From Tritrichomonas musculus (Eukaryota; Parabasalia; Tritrichomonadida; Tritrichomonadidae): DNA of 64,000 nucleotides. Below, piece after piece: positions 16,811 to 27,213 of this stretch. The stretch spans positions 3,271,501 through 3,335,500 of the forward strand of contig JAPFFF010000005.1 in NCBI GenBank assembly GCA_039105265.1, in the 5' to 3' direction. Positions within the stretch are counted from its first letter, which is position 1, and every line of letters begins with the position of its first letter. A program made the translations under genes and the position numbers. The notes under the pieces are model-generated. The model had not been told where the DNA came from. It saw only the letters and a program-made list of their open reading frames with translations, and did no database searches.

Positions 16811-19327
16811 ATGAAATTTTCAAACAAAAGTTGGATCGATTTTCAGAGGAATAAAATTTTATTAACAAATATCATGGTTTCTGTTTTGATTATTCTCCTT
16901 AACTTTTTCTTCCCTTTTGTTTTCACTACTTCATCGATCACACCAAACACAATAAAAGATAATTTGTTTCATACAGAATGGCAGTGCAAAACACGTGACC
17001 GCCATATTTATATTGCAACATCAAGTGGAATTTTGCATTTTATCAATGTATTTACTGGAAAAATTGATTATTCACTGGACACAGGCGGTGATATTTTTAA
17101 TTCATCGAGCCACGACGCATATACTTTTTTACCAACAATAGGAAACTACTTTTTAACGAACATAGATCCAAATAAAAAAATTGGTTCGTCAAATAACGGC
17201 GAAATTGTAATTTCTTCAACACAAGACAAATCAACATTTTTAATTGACGAAAATAATGGAATTATGGCTTGCACAACTTGCAAAAATACTATCATAAATC
17301 ATCCAAATCCAGAAAAAAGTGGCATTGTGCCAAAGGTTGAAAGAGCTGATAGCACATTACAGTTAAATGTAGATGGTTCCAAATTACCTCCCGGCTCAAC
17401 GAAAGTTGAAAGAACAGATTATTCCATCATATTAAATGATGATCATTCAAAAATTTTTAAATATTCTTTCTTTAATATAACAGCATCTAGATCGATGCAA
17501 ACGTTATATCCTCAAGAAGTTCGACTTCTAACTACATCTGATGGAAATGTTAAATTAATTGTCAATAATTCAATAAAGTCCAACCAAAAAATTATAGGAG
17601 TTCCAGTTATCGTTTTCGGAACTGATGGTCTTTTAAAATTTTCACCTCACCTTTCCGATTTACAAATTAATTCATTTATATCATCTTTACCACCTATATC
17701 AACTGTTGATACCAACAAACAAGTGCTTACGAAAATTGAAAATAATTTTAAAAAGCACGATATTGCTCAAGCTGATCCAATTATTTTTGTTCGAAAAGAA
17801 AAAAATACTTTTTCAGATCCTGTCACCAATTTTGAGAAAAATGATCACCTTCCTCAAAAAATGTCCTCAAAAGAATCTGCCAAAATCATTCAGCAAAACT
17901 TCATAAAGCAGACAGATTCTACTACATCTAGCGATGTAAAATTTACATTCAATGCAGAAATTGACCTAAACAAGGGTAAAGGCCAAAAATTTTTCTCAAC
18001 TCGCATTAAAAAACGGAATGAAAATGTTAATTATGCCATTAATTACAATTACAACAAAAGCAATAATAAAAATTGGATTGCCCTTCCAATAGCTACCTTT
18101 TGCGTTTTCAGTATCGCCATTGCAGCAATTTATATTCATCTCCAAAATGAAAGTAAAGCAAAATTTATAATTGTCGACACAAATTGTCTTCCATCTGGTT
18201 GCATGTACAATCAAAAATACCTCAGAAATGTTAATAATGATCTAGTCAAGCATGTTGAATCAATTGCTGAATTAAACAACAATAAAGATCTTTTCGTATT
18301 TCCGTTGAAAATTGAAAAACAGCCATCAGAAAGTTGCAGGGATTATAACTATACCAACACTTATTTGATTACTTATCCTAACTATCAAAATTTTCAATTT
18401 GATCAAAAGTTTGATGTAATCAACTTTTTAAGAAGAATGCTGAAAGCTATCGGATATTTGCACAGAAATGGCATTGTTCATTCAGAAATTACAGAAGAAG
18501 CCTTCTTTTACAACCAATCTGAAAATGGAAATCCAATGCTTGGCTTAATTGAAAATAACGCTCGTTACACAGCATGTAAATCTGATTTTGATTCTGATAT
18601 CACTGCACTAAAAGAATTAATTCAACGGCACATCAATAATGCATGCATATATTCCTCTAAAGCAGATCCACTTTTTGACGACCTAAATGGTCAAACAAAT
18701 TCAGAAAAAAATTCATCTAAAAGCTATTATAATGATTTATCATCTTTATCAGATGATCAAATCTTGAAGGATTTTCTCACGAATACATTTAATAGTTTTG
18801 ATTCTTCTAGGTTTAAATCAGCAGCTGATTCTATTTTATGCACTCATCCTCTTTTTTTGACAGCTCTTGAAAGACTTCGTATATTTGAAGACGTGCACAT
18901 AATTCTCTCTTCATTGCCGAGCTCTTCTCCAATAGTAAAAGAATTTGAAGAAGGAAGCAATGTGATATTTGGTCGAACCTGGGCACGAAGCATCCCGAAG
19001 TCATTCCTTGTTGAAGCATCAAGGCAGAGGCGCTATAATACATCCAGCTTAAAAGATCTCGTTGCTCTCATTCGGAACAAGTGGGTCCATCGACTTTCAA
19101 CGAGTCAGACATGTGATATGAAAATGAATCAGAAAAATAAGAATCAAACCCATTCGAATAAGGAAAAATCAATTTCCAATCCAACAAAAAATAATAGTAA
19201 TGACCTTGGAATTGAAACAGTCTACGGTAATGGAAGTCCAGAATGTTATTTTGGATTCTTTTACAGTAAATTCCCTCGGCTTTTCATGTATGTTTATAAT
19301 TTCAGCAAGGTGCAGAAATTGAAATAA
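16811..19327 (+). CDS. IRE1: IRE1-type ER stress sensor with degenerate kinase and intact RNase residues
   Basis: All parts of IRE1 are present in order in this 838-residue protein. A signal anchor lies at about 15-38. A luminal beta-propeller-like domain (about 62-290) holds IYIATSSGILHFINVFTGK and later VERTDYSIIL, both with clear IRE1 luminal counterparts. A transmembrane segment spans about 422-443. A kinase-like domain (about 455-675) has GYLHRNGIVHSEITEEAFF where IRE1 has VHRDLKPHN; Asp, Lys and Asn of that loop are replaced, no DFG is visible, and no Gly-rich loop is recognisable. A KEN RNase domain (about 676-835) keeps Tyr742, Arg755-Asn756 and His760, the catalytic set. An Asn/Lys-rich insert lies at 768-800 within KEN. 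In other eukaryotes IRE1 cuts mRNAs when unfolded proteins build up in the ER. Confidence 0.88.
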   Translation: MKFSNKSWIDFQRNKILLTNIMVSVLIILLNFFFPFVFTTSSITPNTIKDNLFHTEWQCKTRDRHIYIATSSGILHFINVFTGKIDYSLDTGGDIFNSSSHDAYTFLPTIGNYFLTNIDPNKKIGSSNNGEIVISSTQDKSTFLIDENNGIMACTTCKNTIINHPNPEKSGIVPKVERADSTLQLNVDGSKLPPGSTKVERTDYSIILNDDHSKIFKYSFFNITASRSMQTLYPQEVRLLTTSDGNVKLIVNNSIKSNQKIIGVPVIVFGTDGLLKFSPHLSDLQINSFISSLPPISTVDTNKQVLTKIENNFKKHDIAQADPIIFVRKEKNTFSDPVTNFEKNDHLPQKMSSKESAKIIQQNFIKQTDSTTSSDVKFTFNAEIDLNKGKGQKFFSTRIKKRNENVNYAINYNYNKSNNKNWIALPIATFCVFSIAIAAIYIHLQNESKAKFIIVDTNCLPSGCMYNQKYLRNVNNDLVKHVESIAELNNNKDLFVFPLKIEKQPSESCRDYNYTNTYLITYPNYQNFQFDQKFDVINFLRRMLKAIGYLHRNGIVHSEITEEAFFYNQSENGNPMLGLIENNARYTACKSDFDSDITALKELIQRHINNACIYSSKADPLFDDLNGQTNSEKNSSKSYYNDLSSLSDDQILKDFLTNTFNSFDSSRFKSAADSILCTHPLFLTALERLRIFEDVHIILSSLPSSSPIVKEFEEGSNVIFGRTWARSIPKSFLVEASRQRRYNTSSLKDLVALIRNKWVHRLSTSQTCDMKMNQKNKNQTHSNKEKSISNPTKNNSNDLGIETVYGNGSPECYFGFFYSKFPRLFMYVYNFSKVQKLK

Positions 19328-20875
19328 TAATGTTTGTTTGTTTGTTTTGTTTTTAAATTTAATCAATTAATTTTTTTTTTTTTTTTTTTTTTTTTGAGTT
19401 GAAAATGATCGTTCATGTATTTTTAGGGGATCTTTACCCGTTTACTCCATTTTTTTTCAACGATCATTATTTCAATTTTATATAATCGTTTCCACTCAAA
19501 TTTTCATTCAATTTTTAAAAAGAAATATAGTGTTCCTAAAAAAAATTGATAAGTGACAGAGGTCTCTTCTGCAATTTTAGACGGACGTTTATAAATATGG
19601 GTAGCTATAATTAAAGATCTATACAATTAAATATAGAGTAATATTTATTGGTGATTAGTGTATATAAGAAATATAATAATATATAAAATTTCAAACTATT
19701 TGTTTTCATTATATTCTTAAGGTACAAATCCAGTACGTTTAGTAACCGCAATTTTTTTTGACATTATCAAAGAATAAAATGACATGTTAAATAAAAAACG
19801 ATTATTTTCATCCATTTCATATAACATGTCATAATGTTTATTTAAATTGTAAAATAAGTGTCAAAAACAAACCTAGTCAATTTAAACTTTTTCAGAGACA
19901 TGCAACTATTCAAATAATAAACGTTCTCCTATTCAAAAAATAACGTACTGGATTTGTACTTTAAATTTAAAAAATATTTAATAGTCTTCTGAATTCTTTT
20001 TTTTGAATTATAGTTTGAATGATATTCAATCTATCATCGATTATTCATTTTTTATTAAAATGGATATTACTGTTATAAATTCACCATATTAACCTAGCTT
20101 TTTTTGTGAGTATTCAAAAAGTTTTATTAATTTATTTGAGAAGATTATAATTTATAAATTAATAGTTTTTTATATATGATTAAATATTATTATTGTTTTT
20201 ATAAAAAAATGATTTTTATCCAAAATAATTTTTGATTTAAATATTTTCTATGATTATCTCTTGACAAAATAATCACTTTCTAAAAAAAAAGTATTCTGCT
20301 AAAATGAATTTTTTACAGACATTTAAGTGATATTTTCTTTTTTTAATATAGATTAAATCGCTAATATATATATATAAAAACATAATTTATTGAAAAAGAT
20401 ATATTTAATCCGCCTTTCTAAGTAATATTATGAACATTTTTTTCCGTTCCTTTCAAGTTTTTTTCAATTAATTTGTTAAGAAAATAATTTTTTTTTTTCT
20501 TTTCAAAAAAAAAAAAAAAAAATGCTGACATCTTTGATTTTTCAAATTAATATTATATATCAAAATTATTTTATGTTTTTACATAGCAATATTTATCCAT
20601 TTACATTTTATAATTGCTAATTATTTTTTTATTTTATCCAATAAATGAAAAATACTTTTTTTTTTTTTCAAAAAAAAAGTAAATAAAATAATTTATCCAA
20701 TTGATAATATAAATATCAAAAGCTAAATTTTCCTTTAAATAATAAAAAAATGATGTGATAATATTTCTATAGTGAGGGTTTAATAATTGAAATTCTCACA
20801 TATTATTTAAATATTGAATAATATTCAAATATTCATTGAATTATTTTGAAAAAAATAAAATTTTTCCTGAATCTG
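19328..20875. other. Intergenic with poly-T tracts and one MITE
   Basis: A T run of about 22 bases lies at 19370-19395, with a GATCGTT/AACGATC pair around a short AGGGGATC segment just after it. Apart from the MITE at 19719-19961 there are only A/T tracts. ATATTCATTGAATT at about 20828 may be the initiator of the Myb gene. Confidence 0.5.
19719..19961. mobile_element. MITE of the AAGGTACAAATC family, short copy
   Basis: AAGGTACAAATCCAGTACG at the left is mirrored by CGTACTGGATTTGTACTT at the right. The interior has its own inverted GACATGTTA/TAACATGTC pair. The same termini bound a larger element at 43647-44491, so this is a dispersed family. A weaker AATTCCAGTACG/GTGCTGGAATTTG pair lies at about 35655-35740. 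Confidence 0.8.
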
Positions 20876-22090
20876 ATGACAACTGAAGAGTTTGACCCCC
20901 TTCTTTCAGTAGCTGAGCAATATATCATCAAAGATGCATCACAACTCCAGACAGAAACATTAGATCACCTTAAATTGGTTATGAGAATGTTTATTAATGG
21001 GAAAATTACCTATGAAAATGCTTCGAAAGAATTTACTAAAAATATATACACAACAAAGCCATTGGATAAAATAAATGATATTCTTAACGTCTCTTCCACT
21101 CCAATTTCAATCAATGATCCTGTTTTATCGGATGAAAACGTTCTTTGCGAAGAAATGGTAAAAAATTCTAATAATTCTTGTGTTATTGGCAACCAAATAA
21201 TTATTTTCCAATCACGTAAAAGAGCCCAAGCATGGAGTGAATATGAAGATCAAAGACTTTTGCATGCAATTAACAAATATGGATTAAAAAGTTGGTCTCT
21301 TGTGTCATCATTTGTAGGTAATGGAAGAAGTCAAGGGCAATGCTCACAACGATGGTACAGAGGTTTAAATCCAAAAATTTCAAAACTTCTTTGGACAACA
21401 GATGAAGAAGAAAAATTATTAAAATTAGTAGAAAAATATGGTGATAAGTCCTGGACTACAATTTCATTTGAATTAGGAAATAGAAGTGATGCTCAATGCC
21501 GTTATCGTTATAACCTTCTCAAGGAATCAATCAAAGATAAGCAAAAATTATGCAATTCTAATCAAAATCAAAAATGTCCCAAAACTTTAAATAACAATAA
21601 TTATCAAGCTCTAAATAATTTTAATATGAATAACATTACAAATTTAAATAATCCGAACACATTTAATCATATGAGCATTTCACATATTAATAATCAAAAA
21701 CCAAAATGCTTTGCTAATTTTAATAATTTTCAAAATAGTTTTGTTTTAAATAATTCAAGCAATTTAATTTATAAATTGTCAAATACAATAAATAATCAAT
21801 CATCTTCGGAAAAATTATTTTGCTCAAATTGCAATCAGGCATCATATGATAATAAAAAATCAATACCTGTTACTGTTATTTCACATCCTGATTGTATCGG
21901 AAACGAAATATTCACACAAACCGTTCATCTTCAATTAAATAAAAATTCAAATGAAAAGAAAGAAAAAAATTCAATTGCATGTCTCAATTATAAAAAAAAT
22001 TCAATTGAAAAAGAGAGCACGGATCAGATTTCGAATCATTCAAAACGTCAATTGATTCCTTCCATTTCAACTATTCTCTCTCAGATTTAA
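20876..22090 (+). CDS. Two-repeat Myb transcription factor (paralog 1)
   Basis: From the ATG at 20876 the protein has 404 residues. A leading segment (about 1-80) is shared with the second Myb of this window: EQYIIKDASQ-type start, then RMFINGKITYENASKEF. Two Myb repeats follow (about 115-215): WSEYEDQRLLHAINKYGLKSW, FVGNGRSQGQCSQRWYRGLNP, WTTDEEEKLLKLVEKYGDKSW and LGNRSDAQCRYRYN. The spaced Trp residues and the GNRSxxQCRYR recognition helix are those of trichomonad Myb proteins that bind promoter elements. The rest is Asn-rich, with a small CSNCNQAS cluster. Reading could extend upstream only from TTG, so ATG is preferred. The stop forms TTTAAAGC. Confidence 0.9.
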   Translation: MTTEEFDPLLSVAEQYIIKDASQLQTETLDHLKLVMRMFINGKITYENASKEFTKNIYTTKPLDKINDILNVSSTPISINDPVLSDENVLCEEMVKNSNNSCVIGNQIIIFQSRKRAQAWSEYEDQRLLHAINKYGLKSWSLVSSFVGNGRSQGQCSQRWYRGLNPKISKLLWTTDEEEKLLKLVEKYGDKSWTTISFELGNRSDAQCRYRYNLLKESIKDKQKLCNSNQNQKCPKTLNNNNYQALNNFNMNNITNLNNPNTFNHMSISHINNQKPKCFANFNNFQNSFVLNNSSNLIYKLSNTINNQSSSEKLFCSNCNQASYDNKKSIPVTVISHPDCIGNEIFTQTVHLQLNKNSNEKKEKNSIACLNYKKNSIEKESTDQISNHSKRQLIPSISTILSQI

Positions 22091-22979
22091 AGCATAAAAG
22101 CAAATCATGTTTGTATAATTTAATAATAAAATAAAATATTATCGTATTTGCTTTCAATTTTTTTAACCGATAATAATTTTTTGTATTGAAATTTATTCAA
22201 TTTATATTGATATTTATTAGAATATTTCATTCTATTTTTTCAAAGTAAAATTTACAACATATAATATCAACAATATATATATTCTATTCATCCATTGGAT
22301 ATGATTACTTTAGTAGACTTTGATTTGATTCTGTCATGAGGATTTGATAGACAAGTTCAAAATTCACTTTTCAATTGGAAAAGTTCGACTTTTTAAACAT
22401 GATAATTTGAAATTTGCAAATTTTCAAAAGAAATTATTTTCCATAAAATATGAAACTTTTTGAACAAATTGAAAATTTTTCAATAATGCAGAATTTTGGT
22501 CGTTTCACAAAAATTCATTCCCCGAATTTGATTTTTTCTATTTTATTTTATGCTTCATACAATTTTATACTTTTTAAATCGCCTTAAACGTTTAAACCCT
22601 AAAGATAATATTTTGAATGATGCTTTAAAAGTTATTTGTTTTAATTTAAAATAAAAAATTAACCACTTTGAATTTTGTTGAATCATTTTCAAGGTTTTCA
22701 AAAAGATAACGATTTGAAGCAAATGCAATAGCAATATGAATAGTGCTTATTATCAATTATAAATCAACTCTATCAATTTAATAATCTCACTTTTTAAATT
22801 CCTTTCAGTTTAAAAAATTGGATATAAAGTTAAGTGATATAAGATAATCTGTCACCCAAAATTCAATACATCACGATATACCTGTCAATTTTTTGAATGA
22901 TTAAATTTTCACATTTTTATCTTTGTTTCGTCATAAAATTTAAACTTCATACATATGGAAATGGGGAAAAAAAAAAAAA

Positions 22980-23100
22980 GGAGATATTTTTCGCCTCCAA
23001 TCTCTTTTGACCCAATGGTTAAGATTAATATTGACCTTGTATCGTTCTTCATAAAAAATCGGTTAGAACTTTTTTACACTTTTGTGAAAAATACCATGAG
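22980..23100 (+). repeat. Dispersed repeat GGAGATATTTTT, copy 1
   Basis: About 120 bases, including GACCTT, ATCGTTCTTC and TAGAACTTTTT, match the copy at 29129-29250 with roughly one change in six by eye. An A run precedes this copy while a long T run precedes the other. There is no open frame. It could be a short retroposon-like or MITE fragment. Confidence 0.7.
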
Positions 23101-23108
23101 TCGTAATA

Positions 23109-23816
23109 TAACGTGCTTTCAATAGATCCAGAGCATTTCATTAGATCCAGAGCAAGGCCAATCTAGCATAAATTGACCATACTTTGATCGTTTTTTACAA
23201 AAAAGAAAACCAAATATAATCAGAAATAAACTCTGTCCAAAAATGTTCGACAATTGAATTTTGAGAGAGTATTCAAACTTTCATTTTTTTTTTCTCATGC
23301 ACCTTTATGGTGATTCGAAGGTTTTTTCCAAAGCTCTTTTTTCTGAGAGTAGCGCATGTCCCAAAGAAAGTTGTAATTCCTCTTAAGGGCGTGGCTATTT
23401 CTTTCAAAAACCAGGGCTACTTGTATAAAAATAGCTTGATGAAAGGATAATTATAAAAATAAACTTCTGAAAAATTGAATACATTGCTTTGAGAGAAAAA
23501 AGAAATTTTCGACACTTTATCGTTTTTTTAGTCAATTTTCAGTGGAAAATGCGGTTTTTATGTACGTTAAGTCGAAAATTTTTGGACAGAGTTTATTTTT
23601 ATCAGAAATTTTTTAATTTTCACTATTTTACTAATATCTCCAAATAAAATTGTAAAACTAGTAAAATTTAACAAAATTTATAATTTATAATAATAATTTT
23701 TATATAATTTATTATTAAATATTTAATAAAATAATTAAATTGTATGAAAAATAACACAAATTAAATTTAGTGCTCTGGATATATTGAAATGGTACGGATC
23801 AAATGAAAGCACGTTA
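23109..23816. mobile_element. MITE-like element with TAACGTGCTTTC termini
   Basis: TAACGTGCTTTCAATAGATC and a following CCAGAGC are mirrored at the right by GCTCTGGATATATTGAAAT and GAAAGCACGTTA. The left end also repeats AGATCCAGAGC twice. A second element (23225-23598) sits inside. There is no gene. Confidence 0.65.
23225..23598. mobile_element. Nested MITE-like element with AATAAACTCTGTCC termini
   Basis: AATAAACTCTGTCCAAAAAT plus TTCGAC at the left end is mirrored at the right end. It lies inside the 23109-23816 element, and so is the younger of the two. A short ATCAG word occurs near both borders, but no exact adjoining target duplication is seen. Confidence 0.7.
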
Positions 23817-24197
23817 GGTGGTTTACTCTTCTCAATTTTTTCATGTTAATAAAAATGATATTAAACCAGAAATTTATCTTATATAAACTATTTTAGCATA
23901 ATTTATTTAGATTGGAATACGATTCGTTCGTTAGCGGCGGAGAAATCAATTTTCTCACAATTTTTTTAATACAGTCAATAAATTAGCCTTACAGTGGATT
24001 CAATGTGGTTACAGTCAATTGAGACTATATTCAAATTTTGATTAAAATTATAAAGTTTTTAATTATTTTAATATAAAATTCATAGAAAAAGTTAGTAAAT
24101 TGAAGATTTGAGAACTTGTTCTGTTGCAACTTTCTGAAGATAAATTCAATACTGAAGCCAAAGGTTGATTGAAAAATGAAACAAAAATTCATTGAAA

Positions 24198-25775
24198 ATG
24201 AAAATTTTGAAATTCACTTCATTTTATTTCATGGATTTATTGATGGAAGAGCTAGAATGGGCTTCGAAAAATGGCATACTAAGTACTGACCAATATGATA
24301 TTTTTGTTAAAAGGTATAATGGATGGACTTATTCAGCAATTGTATCTCAGTTCAAATTAAGTGGCGATCATGCATTAATTTCTTGCTTATTAAGAACAGC
24401 ACAAAGAAAATTCTGGTATCCGTCCTTTACAGGTGGTAATGATGACTATTTATGCGACATTGACAAAATATATTTTCGAGATTTATTAACAAATTGTTCT
24501 AATGAAGTGAATTGTGTGCCAACAACTGTGTCAATTCAATTGGCATTCATGCTACGAAAAAGAAGATATAAAAAAGCATTAAGTTTATTAACAAATATTA
24601 ATTGTTCAGGACTCATTCATCGTGTAAAAGAAACAACAATTCCATGTCAGGAGTGGATTTATGAAATTGTAAAATCTATTAAATTAAAGGTTCTTAGTCC
24701 TCAAGAATTAGACCAAGCAAGAAGATTTTCTTGCGATTCAGAATCCATCTCAAATTTTTTCATTCAAAATGCAGAACTTTTTGATAGAGACGAAAGGCTA
24801 ATTTTTAACATGGACGAAACCATGCTTTATTCAAAGAAGAAGCTAAAAGTAATCGTTCCAGAAAAGACACTTCCTTTGGTTGTTTCACCTCCTGCACCAC
24901 CACATATTACAGCAGTCATTACAATATGTGCATCTGGATATTTTTTAGAACCTCTAATTTTGCTGCCAAACAAAAAAACCAAAAGGAATATTGAATCAAT
25001 CGTAAATGAGTGCCTTTTGGCATCAACGCCATCAGGTTGGATGAATAAGGATTCGTTTATATTATATGCAATATTATTCTGTTCGCAGATTACACATTAC
25101 CGCATAACTCTACCTATATCAATAAGAAACGATCCAATTCTACTGATAGTAGACGGACATCCTTCAAGGCGTAATTACTTGGCCAATTATATTTTTTCCT
25201 GTTTCAATGTCGACCTGGTTGTTTTGCCAGGACATACATCACATGTTCTACAACCATTTGATTTAACTGTTGCAGCGCCACTTAAATCTCAGTTGAAAAT
25301 TAATCTCTCAAATTCGCAATTTCACATAGATAATCTAGATTTTAACAATTTCGGACAACTTCAGAAGCAAACAGCTCAGCAGGTGCGAGAAATGCTAATT
25401 CGAAGCTTCTTAGATGCCCATCAAAAAGTTTGTACACCATCAAATATCAAAAGTGGATTTGAAGCTTCGGGCATTTTTCCACTTGATCCTGCACGAGCAT
25501 TACAATCTGAATATGCAATGCCAACAATTCCAGAAAATCTCAAAGTGGCTCCAGAAGATGAGATATTGTCCGGAAAATGGGCTAACTCAGAAGAGATGCT
25601 CAAACAATTATTCTTTTTGCAACATGGTCACACTCAAGCGATTGACGAAAAATACGATTTCTTTGAAATTATAGATTACATTCGAAATGGAGATTGCGAT
25701 TGCATATTTTTCTCAGAATTTCCGTCTATTTTGGTTGAAACAGCACCAGATAAATTTGATTTAATTAATCTATAA
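24198..25775 (+). CDS. Intact DDE_1 (pogo/CENP-B-type) transposase
   Basis: The 525-residue reading frame from ATG 24198 is unbroken. The N-terminal 190 residues are helical, with a helix-turn-helix-like NGWTYSAIVSQFKLSGD. The DDE_1 catalytic domain (about 195-375) keeps all three acidic residues: Asp206 in FNMDETML, Asp319 in LIVDGHPS and Asp355 in VLQPFDLTVAAPLKS. The last two are 35 residues apart, as in the family. The end carries FEASGIFPLDP, also typical. It is the only complete transposase in the window. No flanking inverted repeats were found, so it may be a domesticated gene or an element whose ends I missed. Confidence 0.85.
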   Translation: MKILKFTSFYFMDLLMEELEWASKNGILSTDQYDIFVKRYNGWTYSAIVSQFKLSGDHALISCLLRTAQRKFWYPSFTGGNDDYLCDIDKIYFRDLLTNCSNEVNCVPTTVSIQLAFMLRKRRYKKALSLLTNINCSGLIHRVKETTIPCQEWIYEIVKSIKLKVLSPQELDQARRFSCDSESISNFFIQNAELFDRDERLIFNMDETMLYSKKKLKVIVPEKTLPLVVSPPAPPHITAVITICASGYFLEPLILLPNKKTKRNIESIVNECLLASTPSGWMNKDSFILYAILFCSQITHYRITLPISIRNDPILLIVDGHPSRRNYLANYIFSCFNVDLVVLPGHTSHVLQPFDLTVAAPLKSQLKINLSNSQFHIDNLDFNNFGQLQKQTAQQVREMLIRSFLDAHQKVCTPSNIKSGFEASGIFPLDPARALQSEYAMPTIPENLKVAPEDEILSGKWANSEEMLKQLFFLQHGHTQAIDEKYDFFEIIDYIRNGDCDCIFFSEFPSILVETAPDKFDLINL

Positions 25776-26642
25776 ACGTTTTTACTGATAAACTAAACTA
25801 ATAAATAAATTAAAATTATAAATTAAAATTATCTGTTTATTTTTAAAAAAATGATTGATTTGAAGAGATAAAGTATTAAATTTCATAAACAACTAGGTAA
25901 ATAGTAATATAAAAAATAATGGCCCAATGAGATATGATTTCGAAAGCTTGTTGTGAATTAATAGTAAACGTAAGCTATTTAAATAGTAAAAATATGCATT
26001 GAATTATAAAAATCGACAAAAAAAAAAACGCGAAATTGGGAATTTCGATATCAAGATTTGAAGATCAGTTGAATTGTTAAGTAAAATCTATAGATATTGA
26101 TATACTTTTGAGAGATATGTATTGATTTGTTGGATTAGGCTGAATTACAGCCTATTAAATGATGTGTTTTACTGTTTAAGATTGATTGTTTTGAGATTTA
26201 AGAATATCTATAACTTTTTGATAAAAGAGCATTCAAAATGGTTTTTGATTATTTTCATTTTTATCTTCTCTTTAAAAATCAAATAAATACTATTTATAAA
26301 TAATAAATCAAGAGGAATGATAAATGATTATTTTTTTAAAATCTAATTTTGAATGCTTCATTCAATTTCACTGTTAGATTTTTCTGAGACTATAAGGCTG
26401 ATTAATTCGCTGTGAGTTCAGATTTTTTTTTTATAAAAGAATTTTGATTAAACTTTTTCAGATAAAATGTATTCAATGTTTTGCATTTTTATTTTCTAGA
26501 CCGCTAAAGAACAAATATTCTTTTAATCTGTGTAAATTTATAGCATATACTTATAAGAAAAATATATATCAATCTCACGAATTTTTATTCATTTTGACAC
26601 ATTAACCACCTATGTAGTAATCAAACTTTTTTCGCTAAATTA

Positions 26643-26700
26643 CGAGTTATACGACCTACTTTATGAGCTTCGCTCAAAAAGTAGGTCCGAATAAACTCGA
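26643..26700. repeat. Nested hairpin with ACTTTTT stem
   Basis: CGAGTTATA and its mirror TAAACTCG enclose GACCTACTTT and AAAGTAGGTC, around GAGCTTCGCTC, which is itself a hairpin. Like the hairpin at 7240-7266, it contains the ACTTTTTGA word. It could be a small structured RNA or a minimal MITE. Confidence 0.65.
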
Positions 26701-26939
26701 ATTCCTTTCGATTAACACATTTTGAATAACTTTTTTCTCATAAAAAGTTATTGACATTTTTTGCTTGTTATTTCATTGAAAGAAATTTTTATTTTATACA
26801 AATAATGTTAATTGTATAATTTTGAAAAGATTCGTAAACATTTATTGTTATTTATAACATCATAGACACGAATATGTGAAGAAAATCTTATATATTTTTT
26901 TATAAAGAGATATCTAGACTTGTTAAAGTCCGTGGACCT

Positions 26940-27160
26940 GTGGACCTACAAAATTCATTCAATTTTTTTTAGCATTTTTTATTTTTTCACAAAATAAATG
27001 ATCGAATTATTATTTCTCAGAAATAGTCTTGTCCATCTGCCAGGACGAATAAAATTATTTCAATTTTTTTAGCATTTTTTATTTTTTCACAAAATTTCTT
27101 TGAAATATTTGGTCCATCTGCCAGGATTTCCAAAATTCTTTCAATTGTTTATGACATTTT
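26940..27160. repeat. Degenerate tandem repeat, about 100-base unit
   Basis: TTCAATTTTTTTTAGCATTT plus TTTCACAAAAT appears twice, each time followed about 50 bases later by GTCCATCTGCCAGGA. A third partial unit follows. The interval between the two full units is about 102 bases. Confidence 0.75.
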
Positions 27161-27213
27161 TTTTCATTATTTAAAACATTCAAATATAATTTACTCATAT
27201 TAGTTACTATTTT

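Larger units (their letters stand above)
22091..24197. other. Intergenic repeat region
   Basis: It holds one copy of a dispersed repeat (22980-23100) and a nested pair of inverted-repeat elements (23109-23816). No gene is visible. ATTCATTGAAAATG just before 24198 may be the initiator of the transposase gene. Confidence 0.5.
25776..27213. other. Intergenic with a hairpin and a tandem repeat
   Basis: Only the nested hairpin at 26643-26700 and the tandem repeat at 26940-27160 are supported. The rest is AT-rich spacer without a gene. Confidence 0.5.

Noticed and set aside
20846-20875. N-terminal extension of the Myb protein from TTG
   Set aside because: It would need a TTG start; the ATG at 20876 fits the initiator-like sequence upstream.
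26940-27160. Direct repeats as a CRISPR-like array
   Set aside because: There are only two and a bit diverged units of about 100 bases, with no constant spacer length, in a eukaryotic context.
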